Below, in pieces: positions 49,431 to 61,136 of a stretch of 64,000 bases of DNA. The stretch's first letter is position 1; each line of letters starts with the position of its first letter. The notes beneath the pieces were generated by a model. The model worked only from the letters and a program-made list of their open reading frames with translations. It was not told the DNA's origin and made no database searches. The DNA comes from Azadirachta indica (taxonomy: Eukaryota > Streptophyta > Magnoliopsida > Sapindales > Meliaceae). A program made the position numbers and the translations under genes. The stretch spans positions 12,351,871-12,415,870 of the forward strand of contig CM040451.1 of NCBI GenBank assembly GCA_022749755.1, in the 5' to 3' direction.

Positions 49431-52400
49431 AATAAGATTTTTCGTACGAAGGGAATAATTAAAAATAAAGTGTGCAAGGTGATAATTGACAGCGGTAGTA
49501 GTGAAAATATAGTCTCTAAGGCATTAGTAAATGCTTTGAATTTGCCTATGGAAAAACACCTGTCACCCTACAAAATTGGCTGGATTAAGAAGGGAACTGA
49601 AACGCGCATAACTAAAATATATAAGCTTCCTTTTTCAATTGGAAAGTATTATAAAAGTGATGTGTTGTGTGATGTTGTGGATATGGATGCATGCCATGTG
49701 TTGCTCGGAAGACCATAACAATATGATGTTGATGCGATACATAGAGGACGACGAAACATTTATGAGTTTTGGTGGGATGGGAAGAAAATAGTATTGATGC
49801 CAATGAGTGAAACTAAAGAAGGGCAGAAGGTTCCTGGAGTAGAGGGGACAAACTTTTTAACTGTAGTGGAAGGACATATGAAAGAAGATTGTGAGGGTTG
49901 TATGATGGTAGCAAAGGATGAGGAATTGGAACCAATGGTGAAGATTCCAGAGATCGTACAGCCATTATTGTCTGAATTTTTCGATGTAGTTCCAGAAGAG
50001 ATGCCAAACGGGTTACCACCTATGCGAGATATACAACATAGCATTGATTTTGTGCCTGGAGCCAATTATCCCAATTTGCCACATTATAGAATGAGTCCTA
50101 AGGAGCATGAGATTTTGTAGAAGCAGGTGGATGAGCTACTTAACAAGGGGTTTATTAGGGAGAGCAAAAGTCCTTGTGCAGTTCCCGCGCTTCTAGTCCC
50201 TAGAAAGGATGGTAGTTGGCAGATGTGCGCAGATAGCAGAGCAATTAACAGAATAACCATTAGGTATCGATTTCCAATCCTACGGTTACAAGATATGCTA
50301 GATCAGCTTAGAGAAGCAAAAGTGTTTTCCAAACTTGACTTGCATAGTGGTTATCATCAAATTCGCATCAAACCTTCAGATGAGTGGAAGACAGCATTCA
50401 AGACTAAAGAGGGATTGTATGAATAGATGGTAATGCCTTTCGGTTTGTCAAATGCACCAAACACTTTTATGCGGCTTATGAATCAGGTATTGAAACCTTT
50501 TGCTTTCAAGTTTATTGTGGTATATTTTGATGACATCTTAATTTATAGTAGTGATAAGGAGAGTCATTTGGTTCATTTGAGGGAGGTGTTCAAAGCACTT
50601 AGGAAAAATAAGTTGTTTGTCAACTTAAAGAAATGTAATTATATGCAGCGAAATTTAGTATTTTTGGGGTTTGTAGTTAGGGCTGACGACATTACAGTTG
50701 ATGAGTCTAAGGTTAAAGCAATTCGAGAATGGCCTACACCAAAGACTATCGGGGAAGTAAGGAGTTTTCATGGATTAGCGATATTTTATCGTCGGTTCAT
50801 TCATAACTTTAGCACCATCGCAACACCTATTACTGAGTGTTTGAAGAAGGGAAAGTTTAATTGGGGTGATGAGCAAAATAAGAGTTTTGACATCTTGCAA
50901 GAAAACTTTGTACGGCTCCTGTATTGGCATTAGCTAACTTTGATAAGGTATTTGAGATGGAGTATGATGTTTCGGAAATAGGTATTGGTGCTGTTTTCAG
51001 TCAAGAAAATAGACCTATTAAGTATTTTAGCGAAAAGTTGTGTGATGCTAGACAAAAATGGTCTACGTATGACCAAGAATTTTATGCAGTATTTAGGGCA
51101 TTGATGCATTGGGAGCATTACTTGATTCAGAGAGAGTTTGTGCTTTATAGTGATCACCAGGCATTGAAGTATATCAATAGTCAACATCATTTGAATAAAA
51201 TACATGCTAGGTAGGTGTCATTTATGCAGAAATTTACGTTTGTATTGAAGCATAAGTCTGGGCAACAGAATAAGGTAGCTGATGCTTTGAGTAGGCGAGC
51301 TGCTTTATTGGTCACTTTGAGTAATGAAATAATTGGATTTGAGGTAGTGAAAGAACAATATGCAACTGATGAAGATTTCCACATCATTTGGGATCAGTGT
51401 AATCATAATCAGCGAGCAGCAGATTTTCTTATTCATGACGGATATCTGTTTAAAGCCAACAAGTTATGCATTCCTCGTTGTTCATTACGAGAGCAGTTAA
51501 TACGGGAATTACATGGTGATGGTTTGGATGGTCATGTGGGACGAGACAAGACAATCGCTTTGGTGGAAGAAAGGTATTATTGGCCGCAACTTAAACGAGA
51601 TGTAAGAAGAATTGTGCGGCAGTGCTAAATGTGCCAAGTTGCTAAGGGACAGGTCCAGAACACTGGATTGTATACGCCACTACCCGTGCCTGAAAATATT
51701 TGAGAGGATGTGTCAATGGATTTTGTGCTAGGATTATCGCGTACCCAACGAGGTAATGATTCTGTCTTTGTTGTTGTGGATCGTTTTTCAAAGATGGCAC
51801 ATTTTATTGCTTGTAAGAAAACTGGTGATGCAACTCATGTGGCGGAATTATACTTTAAGGAAGTGGTTCGTCTACATGGTATTTCTAAGTCTATTACTTC
51901 AGATAGGGATGTCAAATTTTTTAGTCATTTTTGGCGTACTTTATGGGGAAAATTTGATACGAAGTTGCAGTACAGTAGTGTTTTTGACCCTCAAACTGAT
52001 GGGCAAACAGAGGTGGTTAATCGCACATTAGGAAACATGTTGCGTTGTATTTGTGGGGAGAAGCCTAAGCAATAGGATGCAATGTTGCCTCAAGTAGAAT
52101 TTGCTTATAATAATATGATGAATCGTTCGACTGGGAAAACTCCATTTGAAATGGTTTATTTGTAGCCACCCCGTCATGTATTGGACCTGGTAACTTTACC
52201 AGCGTTACCAGAGATTAATAGGGCTGCAGAAAACATGACAGAAAAGGTACAGAAAATACAAGAAGAGGTTTGTGCTGATTGGAAGCTGCCAACAAGAAAT
52301 ACAAAAAAGACGCAGATCAACATCGGAGACAGAAGGTATTTCGGGAAGGAGATCTTGTCATGGCTTATTTGCGCAAAAGTCGGTTTCCTGAGATTCGTAG

Positions 52401-52533
52401 TAAATTGCAGAATATAAAGTATAGGCCATTTCGTATCGCAAAGAAGATTAATGATAATGCCTATGTGTTACAACTACCGAATGATTGGAATATCTCAAAC
52501 ACTTTTAATGTAGCAGATATATACGAGTATTAA
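49431..52533 (+). pseudogene. Retrotransposon pol (protease, RT, RNase H, integrase), broken
   Basis: A protease with the IIDSGSSENIVS active site (near 49485) is followed by reverse transcriptase with MPFGLSNAP and the YFDDIL catalytic motif (near 50525), and RNase H with YSDHQALKY (near 51150). The integrase has its zinc-binding His/Cys part near 51.5-51.63 kb and a catalytic core including SMDFVLGLS and TSDRDVKF. The C-terminal part ends near 52533. Stops occur at about 49716, 50118, 50424, 51212, 51626, 51701, 52073 and 52163; frameshifts lie near 50.92 and 52.28 kb. The domain order identifies a Ty3-type element. Confidence 0.92.
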
Positions 52534-52582
52534 GAAGATGAAGTGTTATACCCAGAGAACTTGAGGACAAGTTCATTTTCAA

Positions 52583-52594
52583 GTGGCGGGGAGT
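52583..52594 (+). other. Polypurine tract
   Basis: GTGGCGGGGAGT lies immediately upstream of the 3' LTR, the expected place for plus-strand priming. It is G-rich rather than purely purine. Confidence 0.65.
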
Positions 52595-52847
52595 TGATGT
52601 AGGACAACATGACTAGTGTTTTTCTTTAATTTTTATTTTTAATATTTAACTTCTTTTATTTTTTTTTTGTAGGAGTTCTTTTTCCTTATTTAAGTAGGTT
52701 TAGATTTTCTCTTTTTGGTAGGAGTTCTTTTTCCTTATTTAAGTAGGTTTAGGTACATTATTGTTTGGACACCTTTCTTTTAATAAAATTTCATTCAAAA
52801 ACTTTTGAAACTTTAGTTTCATTTATTTTTGCGTTTCCGCTTCGTCA
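52595..52847 (+). repeat. 3' LTR, 253 bp, lacking the TATA segment
   Basis: Aligned with the 5' LTR, it lacks about 25 bp, including TATAAATAGAGG. It keeps both copies of the internal tandem unit, AATAAA and the CGTCA end. Confidence 0.92.
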
Positions 52848-52852
52848 AGACA
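52848..52852. repeat. Target-site duplication AGACA, right copy
   Basis: Five bases immediately after the 3' LTR repeat those at 47838-47842; the receptor-kinase exon resumes directly after. Confidence 0.93.
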
Positions 52853-55800
52853 TCTCCTTTTCTTGATACTTTCCCTTCCCTTTCATACTCTGTAAATGAT
52901 GACTATTTCATTGTTAGACAAGTCAATAATCTTTTGACAGCAAAATAATTAATCAGTCATGTTGGAAATTTAGCAATGAATAGACAATAACCTGGAGCCA
53001 TGTAACCAATTATAGCAAGGGTCTCTGTTGTACTAGATGCTTCTTCTCCTAAGAGCTTCGCGATACCAAAATCACTCAAATGTGCAACCATATTTCCATC
53101 TAGCAATATGTTGCTGGGTTTTATATTACAGTGAATAATTGGACTGGAATATTCAAATGGAGATATACCAATGCTGATGCGACGTCTATAACCATATTCA
53201 ATCTTTGTAGAATGTCAAATGAGTGTTTGTTATCAGATAACCATTTCTCTATGCTCCCATTCGGTATGTATTCCAACACTAATGCTTTGAAATGATTGCT
53301 TGAACAAGTGCTGATGATTTTAACGAGGTTGCGATGACAAATATTTCTCAGTACTTCGCATTCAACATCAAAACTTTTAAGAGCTCCTTCAAGTTCAAGG
53401 TGAAAAACTTTTACTGCTACCTGCATTCCATCTAGAAGGGTTCCCTTGTAAACCGAACCAAAACTTCCTTTTCCAAGCAGATTGCTTTCGCTAAATCCTT
53501 CTGTTGCTCGGAGAAGTTCGTGGTATGAAATTCTTCTCCATGTTATTTTAGACGATGTTTCTTCGTCATTTTGCAACCTTGCCTTTGTCCTTTTTCTCCG
53601 ATGTCTGATCAGCACAAGTAGAAGGGCCAAAACAAGTAATATTGATACAGCAATTGGTAAAAAATAAATAAGTAAATTCTTAGAATTGTTCCTTTTTCCA
53701 GTAGTACTTTTAACTTTGCAGGGCGGTAAGTTCACTTGGGGAGCACCACATAACCCCTGTTGCCCATGAATGATTGGGCAGAGAAGTTGGCAAATGGTCC
53801 TCCCTGAGGAACTTGTCCTTGCAGTTCATTGAACGACAGATTTAAATACTTGAGCAACGAGAGAGCTTTCAAGGAATTAGGAATTCCTCCAAAAAGATTA
53901 TTACCGGACAGATCCAAGAATTCCAAGCTAGTCAAGCCACCTAATGCATCAGGAATTGAGCCTTCAAACCTGTTATGCGCCAAGGAGATATTCTGTAGGT
54001 TCTTTAGGTCTCCAATCGAGCTTGGGATATCACCTGATAACTGATTTCCAGAAAAATCTATTTCTGTTGCAACCTTTAAATTCCCAATTTCTGCGGGCAG
54101 TGATCCATTCAGGAAATTTGATGACAGGTTTACCTGCAAAATATCTTCAAGGCTCCAGAAGGATGAGGGAATTGTCGAAGTCAGTATGTTGAATCCCAGT
54201 GACAGGGTTCTCAGAGAAATGAGATCTCCCATACATTCTGGTAGTGACCCGTTTAGTTTATTTCCATCCAAGTAAAATTCATTTAAGCTCTTCAAATCAC
54301 AAATATCAACTGGAGTTGATCCTTGTAATTCGTTTTCCTAAATATACAAACCCTGGAGCTTCTGCAATCTCCCAATTGTAATAGGAATAGATCCTTTCAG
54401 TTCATTCTTCTCCAAGTGCAAGATCGTCAAGTTGTTTAAGTTGCCAATTTCTGAAGGAATGCCTCCCTTAAGGTTGCAAACAGCTAAGGAAAATTCCTCG
54501 ATAGAGGTTGAGAGATTTCCAATGGAAATTGGAAGGGAACCGTTTAGTGGATTTCCTGACATAACCAATTTTCTCAAGTCTTTGCAACTTGTCAAAGAAG
54601 TCAGGAATCTAAGTTCAGAGCCAGAAGTTTCAGCTTTCAAATTGTTGACACCCAAATTGAGCCACTAGAGGAGTCTTAAATTACCAATTCTTTCGGGAAT
54701 TAAACCTGAGAAAGAGTTAAAGGGCATATCTATCAGAAGTAGCATAGAAGCATTGGAGATAGTTAGGAATAGGTCCAGTAAGTCTATTTCCTCCGAGATA
54801 AAGTTGCTGAAGATTAGGAAGTGAAAGACCTAAGCTAGACGGGAGACTTCCTGAGAGGTTATTAGCAGCTAGTGAAAGGAAAGTCAATGTGGATATATTG
54901 AAAATTGCAGAAGGAATGGGACCAGTTAGGCTATTGGTTGATAAGCTTAATACTTGTAGACTTTGTAGATTACCAATCTCACCTTGTACTTCACCTGCCA
55001 CAACATTAGCAATCATGCATTAGTCTGAAAACTCTAAATTTCCTTCAATAACAGGGGAAGAGAAGGGACAGAAAAAAGATCTTGTAATATTAAAGATCAA
55101 GTTAGTAGTTTAATATCTTGATTCACTTTGATTTGACCCCATACCAAATTTGGCATCAAAGGAGTAATAAAGCCTATTTTCACCCGCACAGCTGACACTG
55201 ATAGATGAAAAATAAATTCTTCAAGATTTTGAAGAAGAAAAGAAATAATAGAATACTACTGTCTATTCCAATTTTCCTGACATTTGCTAGCTAGAGTCTT
55301 CCTTCATCATTTTTAAAGCGCCAAATTGCTGTTTAGATATATTTAATTGAGACGCATGTTCCACATAATACAAAATACAGTACTCGAAAAGCAGTTCACA
55401 TTGGAGAGTATTGGAATAATGTTCACTCACTGAGAAAGCAAATCCAAAATTCAATGAACTGTTTTGAAGGGGATGTAAACTTACCTGTGAAGTTGTTTGC
55501 GCCGAGGTATAACCCCAAAAGCATGGTTAAGTCCCGATTTCTCTAGGAATGTTTCCAGTGAAACCATTAACAGACAATGATAGAACTTGGAGCCGTTTGC
55601 AGTCGAATAAATTTGATGGAACTTTTCCAGAAAGCTGGTTATATGACAGATAAAGCCCTTCCAACTGGGGTAGAAATCTGAACATATCCTCGGGGAGGCT
55701 ACCAGAAAGGCTGTTGTACTGCATATCAATGTTCAGCAACGAAGATGTGTTGTAAATGGAGGGAACAGGACCGAAAAGCTAGTTGTTACTGAGATCAATA

Positions 55801-57159
55801 ACCAGCAACGAAGGTATACTTAAGATCAAGGATGGTACGTAACCCCGAAGCTGGTTAAAGCTAAGATCAACTGCAAGCAATGAAGATATGTTGCAAATGG
55901 AAGGTGGGATTATACCAATGAAACTGTTACCATCTAAATACAAGTATTCAAGCTTCGATAAGGAATCAATCCACGGCGGGATTTCTATATTGAACTTGTT
56001 GTATCTAAAGCTGAGATACCTCAACCTGCGTAGATTAGCTAGCTCAATCGGAAGAGAGCCATGGAAACTGTTGTTTGTGACATTCAGCAAAGTGAGGAAT
56101 GACAGGTCACTCAGCCGTGGAGGAATGTTGCCTGTTCGACCCATGTACGCAAGATTCAAGGCTGTGACTCTGCGGTGGCGGACGCCGCAGGTGACGCCAA
56201 CCCAGTTGCAAACAGAAGTGTTGATAGACCAGTTTGAAGCCAATACATTAAGAGGATCATCAGTGATTTAAGCTTTCAGGGCAAGAAGAGCATATTGATC
56301 TGTGGTGATATCGGTTAATGCATGAGCTACTTCAATAGTGAAATAATAGACTAAAAATACTTTAGCTAGAACGAAAAGACAAGTTCTTGCCATCTTGGTA
56401 TGAGTAGGAAATGAGAAATGTAAACTTCTGGCGAAGGTGGAATGATAAAATTGATTAATTGTACTGCACTAGTGTTGAAAAATTGTAAGCATTTCGGACA
56501 ATATTACTGGTTTTTGACAAACTCTTTTCGAGAAGAAATGAATTCAACTCTTCCATTTCCGCACTAACCGGTTTTGTCAGTAGTGAGTTGAGATTCTTAA
56601 GAATTATTCATGTAAATGTCAATAGAAAGAGGCCAATTTAGTCAACTATATTCTTGCATATATAATTATCCAAAGCAAATTCTTACACTCCTATGCCATG
56701 ATTACATGAACGAAGCAACAAAAATGAAGGGATTTTAAAAATGTGCGCCAGTTCAGCGACAGTTGTCAATTTTAAAGCTGCAAGGAACTTGTGCAATTTA
56801 ATTTAAAAAGAAAGAGAAAAACATGATGAATTAGTAAAAAGCCATTGAAAATTGCCAAAACCTGAAAACGAATCGTGTTTTTCCGTTCTATAAATTAATT
56901 TGCTTTAAGATACTTGTGAAGGTTCTACGTAATAATTAATTAAATGTATTGGTTGAGCTTTCAGCGGGTCAACATTCTATTTAATTGTTAAATTTAACGA
57001 GTTAATGGTAATGTATTAGAGGAGAGGATAGAAATAAGAATAATTCATTACTTCTGCATGTAGCCAATCTCCAGTTAGTCAACTTTTCTTCAAATTTTAT
57101 ATAAATGTAAATTAAATTTCTTAAACTTTGTCGTATATATAGGTTTCATAAAATTTATC

Positions 57160-57260
57160 ATAAACCCTCTCGATAATGCTCCCTGAAAAGTCATTAGTAG
57201 ACGATGATAGAGAGCTTGGAGCTGTTTGCAGAATTGCATATGTAAGTTCTGATATACTTG
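57160..57260 (-). pseudogene. Short LRR-RLK relic (unit f)
   Basis: Minus-strand sequence equivalent to part of unit e exon 1 (about 55545-55615): it translates in pieces to CKQLQ and NDFSGSII, with an indel between. Only one to two LRRs remain. It shows that the array once reached further right. Confidence 0.65.
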
Positions 57261-57798
57261 ATGGAATTTATCTGTAATTAAGGCTTGTTTTATATAACAA
57301 AGCTATTATCTGTGGCTGAAGGTAGCTGTTGAAGTTCTGATAAGAACAAAATTGATCCCGAAGGAATTAATGGGTTGGGTTTCCTTCTATATAGAAATAG
57401 CGTAAATTTGTTTTAATAATGATTAAGTTTCATTAGTTTAAGGGTATTTTATTCTTTTCTCAAGTAGGATTTAGTGTTTTATTTTTATTACAATATACAC
57501 GTGTGTGTTAAGAAGAGAGAGTGTTTACTGTTCATCATTTTAAAAGAAAGCAGGTATTGTTTACGAGAGAGAGATAGAATAGTGAACTCGGGACATCTTT
57601 GATCAAGTTGCTGATCGAAAGTCGATTTTCAGTCCGATTGAATTAAAATTTTACCAGCAGTTTTGTAATTTAGAGGACTAAATTCTGAACGGTGAAGATC
57701 AGATTTGAAACTCATTTTCTCTAAATTTCGTAGATAGAAGTTAGGCTACTATTTTGGTAATTTTTTCTTGAACTCTCTCTAATTTCTTTGTAGAATTT

Positions 57799-57914
57799 GA
57801 TTGTTTGTCAAAATTGTATGATCTTGATAATGTTGTAGATATGTGCCTCTAGTTCTGATTGTTTGTCAAAATTGTATGATCTTGATAATGTTGTAGATAT
57901 GTACCTCTAGTTCT
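57799..57914. repeat. 58-bp tandem duplication, two copies
   Basis: Two adjacent 58-bp units begin GATTGTTTGTCAAAATTGTA. They differ at only one position or so (GTGCCTC versus GTACCTC), implying recent duplication. No coding content. Confidence 0.93.
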
Positions 57915-60879
57915 AATTAGAGAGAAATTATGTATTCTCATTATTTGATTATAATAGAGTGTTTTAGGTAGATTACGGTCTGTGATTTTTACTCTTCACA
58001 TTGGAGAGATTTTTTACGTTAAAATTAATTGTGTTATAGTTGTTTTGTTAATGATGTGGTTGTTGTCCAAGAATTAATTTTGTGTCCAAAATTGATGTTT
58101 TATTTATTTGTTTCCTATTAGGTTTATGTAAGATGGAATAAGATAATTATTGTACTTTCGCAATTGGTTTATATTAATTTATCAGAACTTTTACGTTGAA
58201 GAATGTTGATGATTAATTCAAATTCTGGTGAGAGTTCCAACCCAAAGATATGTTTATTGCACGAACTAATCATAATTTTAGAGGAAGAAAGCTTCGAACA
58301 TCATGCATAAATATAAAAAAAGGAAAATGGTGAAGTAGTATTACATTGTCTTGTATATATAAACTTTTATTAATTAATCTTAATCAAAACATGATTAGCG
58401 GTCAAAATCTATGGTTGTTAAGAACTTTTAACATTATACAAATCTAGATGCAATTTGTGAGTTTTGTTTATAATATTATGATTTGCTTCTTTCAAAATGT
58501 TCACTTCTTTTTCAAAGAGATTTTCGTCGACTGATCACCAAACTTGAGCCCACCCGAACTTTTCAATTTACACCGGGTGTAACAGTAGAAGTTGAAACTA
58601 GGATCCACACTACCCAACCCAACCCAACCCAACCCATTGACCCACCTGGCTTCCTTGTCATTTGAAGAAAAAGGCCCAGGTCTTAAAATAAAAATCTTAA
58701 ATAACGTAAAGTATTTCTAATAAATATTCTTTGAAATCATATAATTTCAATTTTTTTTCATTATTTATTTCAATTAATTAATTTCAAAATAAATTTGAAT
58801 TGTATTAAATAAAATCCGAAGAACATGTTTCATCTAAAATTATCTCCATCCCAAGCTTTTGTCTTCGGACATTGTACGAAAAATTCCCAGGTCGCTTTGA
58901 GTTTGAGACGTAAAACATCGATCACTTGAACTGCAATTAATTAGGTCTTGTAAGAAATAAATGCCGTCGCCGAGAGTATTGACAATCAATCATTTTAGAA
59001 TAGCTCCTACGTCGCAGGCTCCCAGCAGCGCAGCAGCGGCAGCAGCAGCAGCTAAAGACCTTCGATTGACGAGTCAGGCCTGCCTGCCTCTGCTGCATAT
59101 TCTTTGAGTGTAGCTGTGGCCAAACATCAAATCAACTCTCTGTTTAAACACCTATTCTTATCTCAATTGCCGTTGTTCATTTACTGTACCCGCAGCGCAA
59201 GATATAGCTACAGCCCCCTCTATTATCTATATTAACCCCAGGACTACCTGCTGCGTACCCAAAAAAAAAAAACAAATAATAGCCAGTTTTGACTATGACC
59301 GACTCATCGCCACCGACTTGGCTTCTATTTCTACCATTTGGGTCAAAGTAGAAACAGTGAAATATGTAGAAAAACAGTGGATTAGATGAAGTGGGCAAAA
59401 ACTCTTTTTCACCTACTTCAGATTTCTGCTCCATAATCAAAAGGTTTCTGGCCAAAGACAAATAAAGTGACCGAAAGGTAAAAATTGAACCCCAAAAATT
59501 AATTTTTAAAATTTGGCTCAGTTTAGCTTTTTGCACGGCTTTTTTTACAAGAATGGACCTATTTCCATCTGATTCGCGTTTATTAATCAATAGTTGATTA
59601 ACCATACTGCGAGCAAAAGAATAATACTACGCTTGATTTCAGGGTTCATCTTCCTATCAGATTTATTAGCTTTTTAACATAGAAGATTACTACTCCCATT
59701 CTAGACTTATCCTACAGCAGCACAGCCACTGTAATTGTCAATAAACGTATCAAATTGGATCCAAATTTCCAGAGTGTGTGAAAGGATAGCATGCATGAGA
59801 TGAGAGCTTCGGAAGACAAAATCAAAGAATGCATAATCATTTGATCTTGCTCTAGTAGCATGGTAAAACAGCCATGATGGCCCAAAGATGCATGCTCCTC
59901 AACCCAAGCTTGTACCCTCATTTTTCTTTTTCTAATAATAAAGTTTTTATTTTGTTTAAAATTGGAGGCATTTATATCTACTGGATGATGGTTAATGTTG
60001 ATGCCAAAGCATAGGTGGCATGTATTGAATGGAAACAAGCCGTTTTCCCAATCAAAAGATTAAATTAAGTTGGCAACTAGTCGATATTGGACCACAATGT
60101 TTGTACATTAGATCACCCCATACGTTTCTAACATGCAATTATCAATTTATTCTCCCCTTCATTTTAGACTTCGGTGGACACTTAATAATGAAGACAAAAT
60201 CCTCGCATTGAAAATTATGCACAGTAATTGGATAGTTTTATTCTTGTTAAGTTACAATAATACTAACACATACGAAGTAATATATTATCACATGTGTTGC
60301 ATTATTATTTTATTTTTTAAAATTTTCAAAAAATATAATATTTTTTAATATGAATAATATTGAAACATGTAGATTATTACTTAAATTTATACTTTATAGA
60401 AATATAATTTTTACAAGTCATAATACTTTGTAAAGTAGTATTGTTCTTTAACAAAATCTTTTATACCGTTATTCATTATTTGATGTAGTCGTATTTTATT
60501 TTTATTATTGAATGAGACATTCATGTGTTAGATTTAAGACCCAAAATAAGTTTAACAATTAAGTAATTATTTATATGAAAGTAACAAAAATTTAAAATAT
60601 GTTTTATAATTTTTTTAATATATCAAACAAACGCAATGCAAGAAGCACATTTTGACAATTGAAAATTTCTCTCATTTGTTAAAAGCAACCGTAATTGGGG
60701 AATTGGGTTTCGACTGGTCAAACACTTCCACAAACACGTTATTTAATTATTCATTTCACACATTATTATGTACTAAAATATTCAAATCCCGTTCTGGTAA
60801 TTACCCAATAGAATAAGGGCAATACCGGAATCCAAACATGAAAAAAAAAAAAGAGGAAAGCGAAGAGAACGGAAAGTAG

Positions 60880-60884
<5 letters not shown>

Positions 60885-60916
<32 letters not shown>
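60885..60916. repeat. (GA)n microsatellite upstream of BIN2-like gene
   Basis: Sixteen GA units about 220 bp before the start codon, followed by A-rich sequence. GA/CT repeats are common in plant 5' leaders and can bind GAGA-type BPC proteins. Confidence 0.85.
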
Positions 60917-60918
<2 letters not shown>

Positions 60919-61136
60919 AAAAAAAAAAGGAAAAAAAGAAAAACAAAAACAAAACAGAGAAAAAGAAGAGCTGGAATCACATGGGCTTGTTGCGTCTCCC
61001 TGGGTCCTCCTTTCTCCCATTCTCTATCGTCTCACCACGATGATCATCATCCTCATCCACCACCACCGTTGAGTTCCACCATTTCTCTCCTCCTTTCTCT
61101 CTCTTCTTACCTCTCAATTTCTCTCTGAATCTCTCC

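Larger units (their letters stand above)
47843..52847 (+). mobile_element. Ty3-type LTR retrotransposon, degenerate, 5.0 kb
   Basis: Two direct LTRs (277 and 253 bp) begin TGATGTAGG and end CGTCA. They enclose a primer-binding site, gag, protease, reverse transcriptase, RNase H and integrase in that order, which is the Ty3 arrangement. A purine-rich tract precedes the 3' LTR and AGACA is duplicated on both sides. The LTRs differ at about 10 aligned positions, nine of them transitions, plus a 25-bp length difference. At least twelve stops and two frameshifts break the coding part, so it is non-autonomous now. No chromodomain was recognised after the integrase; the lineage within Ty3 is not assigned. 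Confidence 0.95.
47518..56393 (-). pseudogene. LRR-XII receptor-like kinase pseudogene (unit e), split by retrotransposon
   Basis: The 5' end is at 56393 (MARTCLFVLAKVFLV, a signal peptide). Exon 1 runs to 55485, exon 3 equivalent is 54994-52992, and exon 4 begins at 52889, is interrupted by the retrotransposon at 47843-52847 and resumes at 47842 to the stop at 47518. The insertion falls in kinase subdomain IX, at the conserved Asp-Val-Tyr-Ser-Tyr-Gly. Unit e has no cassette exon: a 490-bp intron joins exon 1 to the third exon directly. Other lesions are stops near 56268, 55779, 54665 and 54338 and frameshifts near 55.54, 54.77, 53.74 and 53.15 kb. The catalytic loop reads HCNIKPSN, with Asp lost. 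Removing the insert would not restore a working gene. Confidence 0.88.
56394..61136. other. 4.7-kb intergenic region right of the receptor array
   Basis: Apart from a short LRR relic and small repeats listed separately, no gene is supported. A minus-strand ATG frame at 59177-59605 contains a translated A-run and no recognised motif. A (CCCAA)n run lies at about 58611-58636 and an AGC-rich run at about 59030-59052. Confidence 0.5.

Noticed and set aside
58611..58636. (CCCAA)n run considered as a telomere-like repeat
   Set aside because: The unit is five bases and not the plant telomere CCCTAAA; it is a simple microsatellite.
59177..59605. 142-codon ATG frame on the minus strand
   Set aside because: Part of it is a translated A-run (poly-Phe), no motif is recognised and composition is like the surrounding intergenic DNA.
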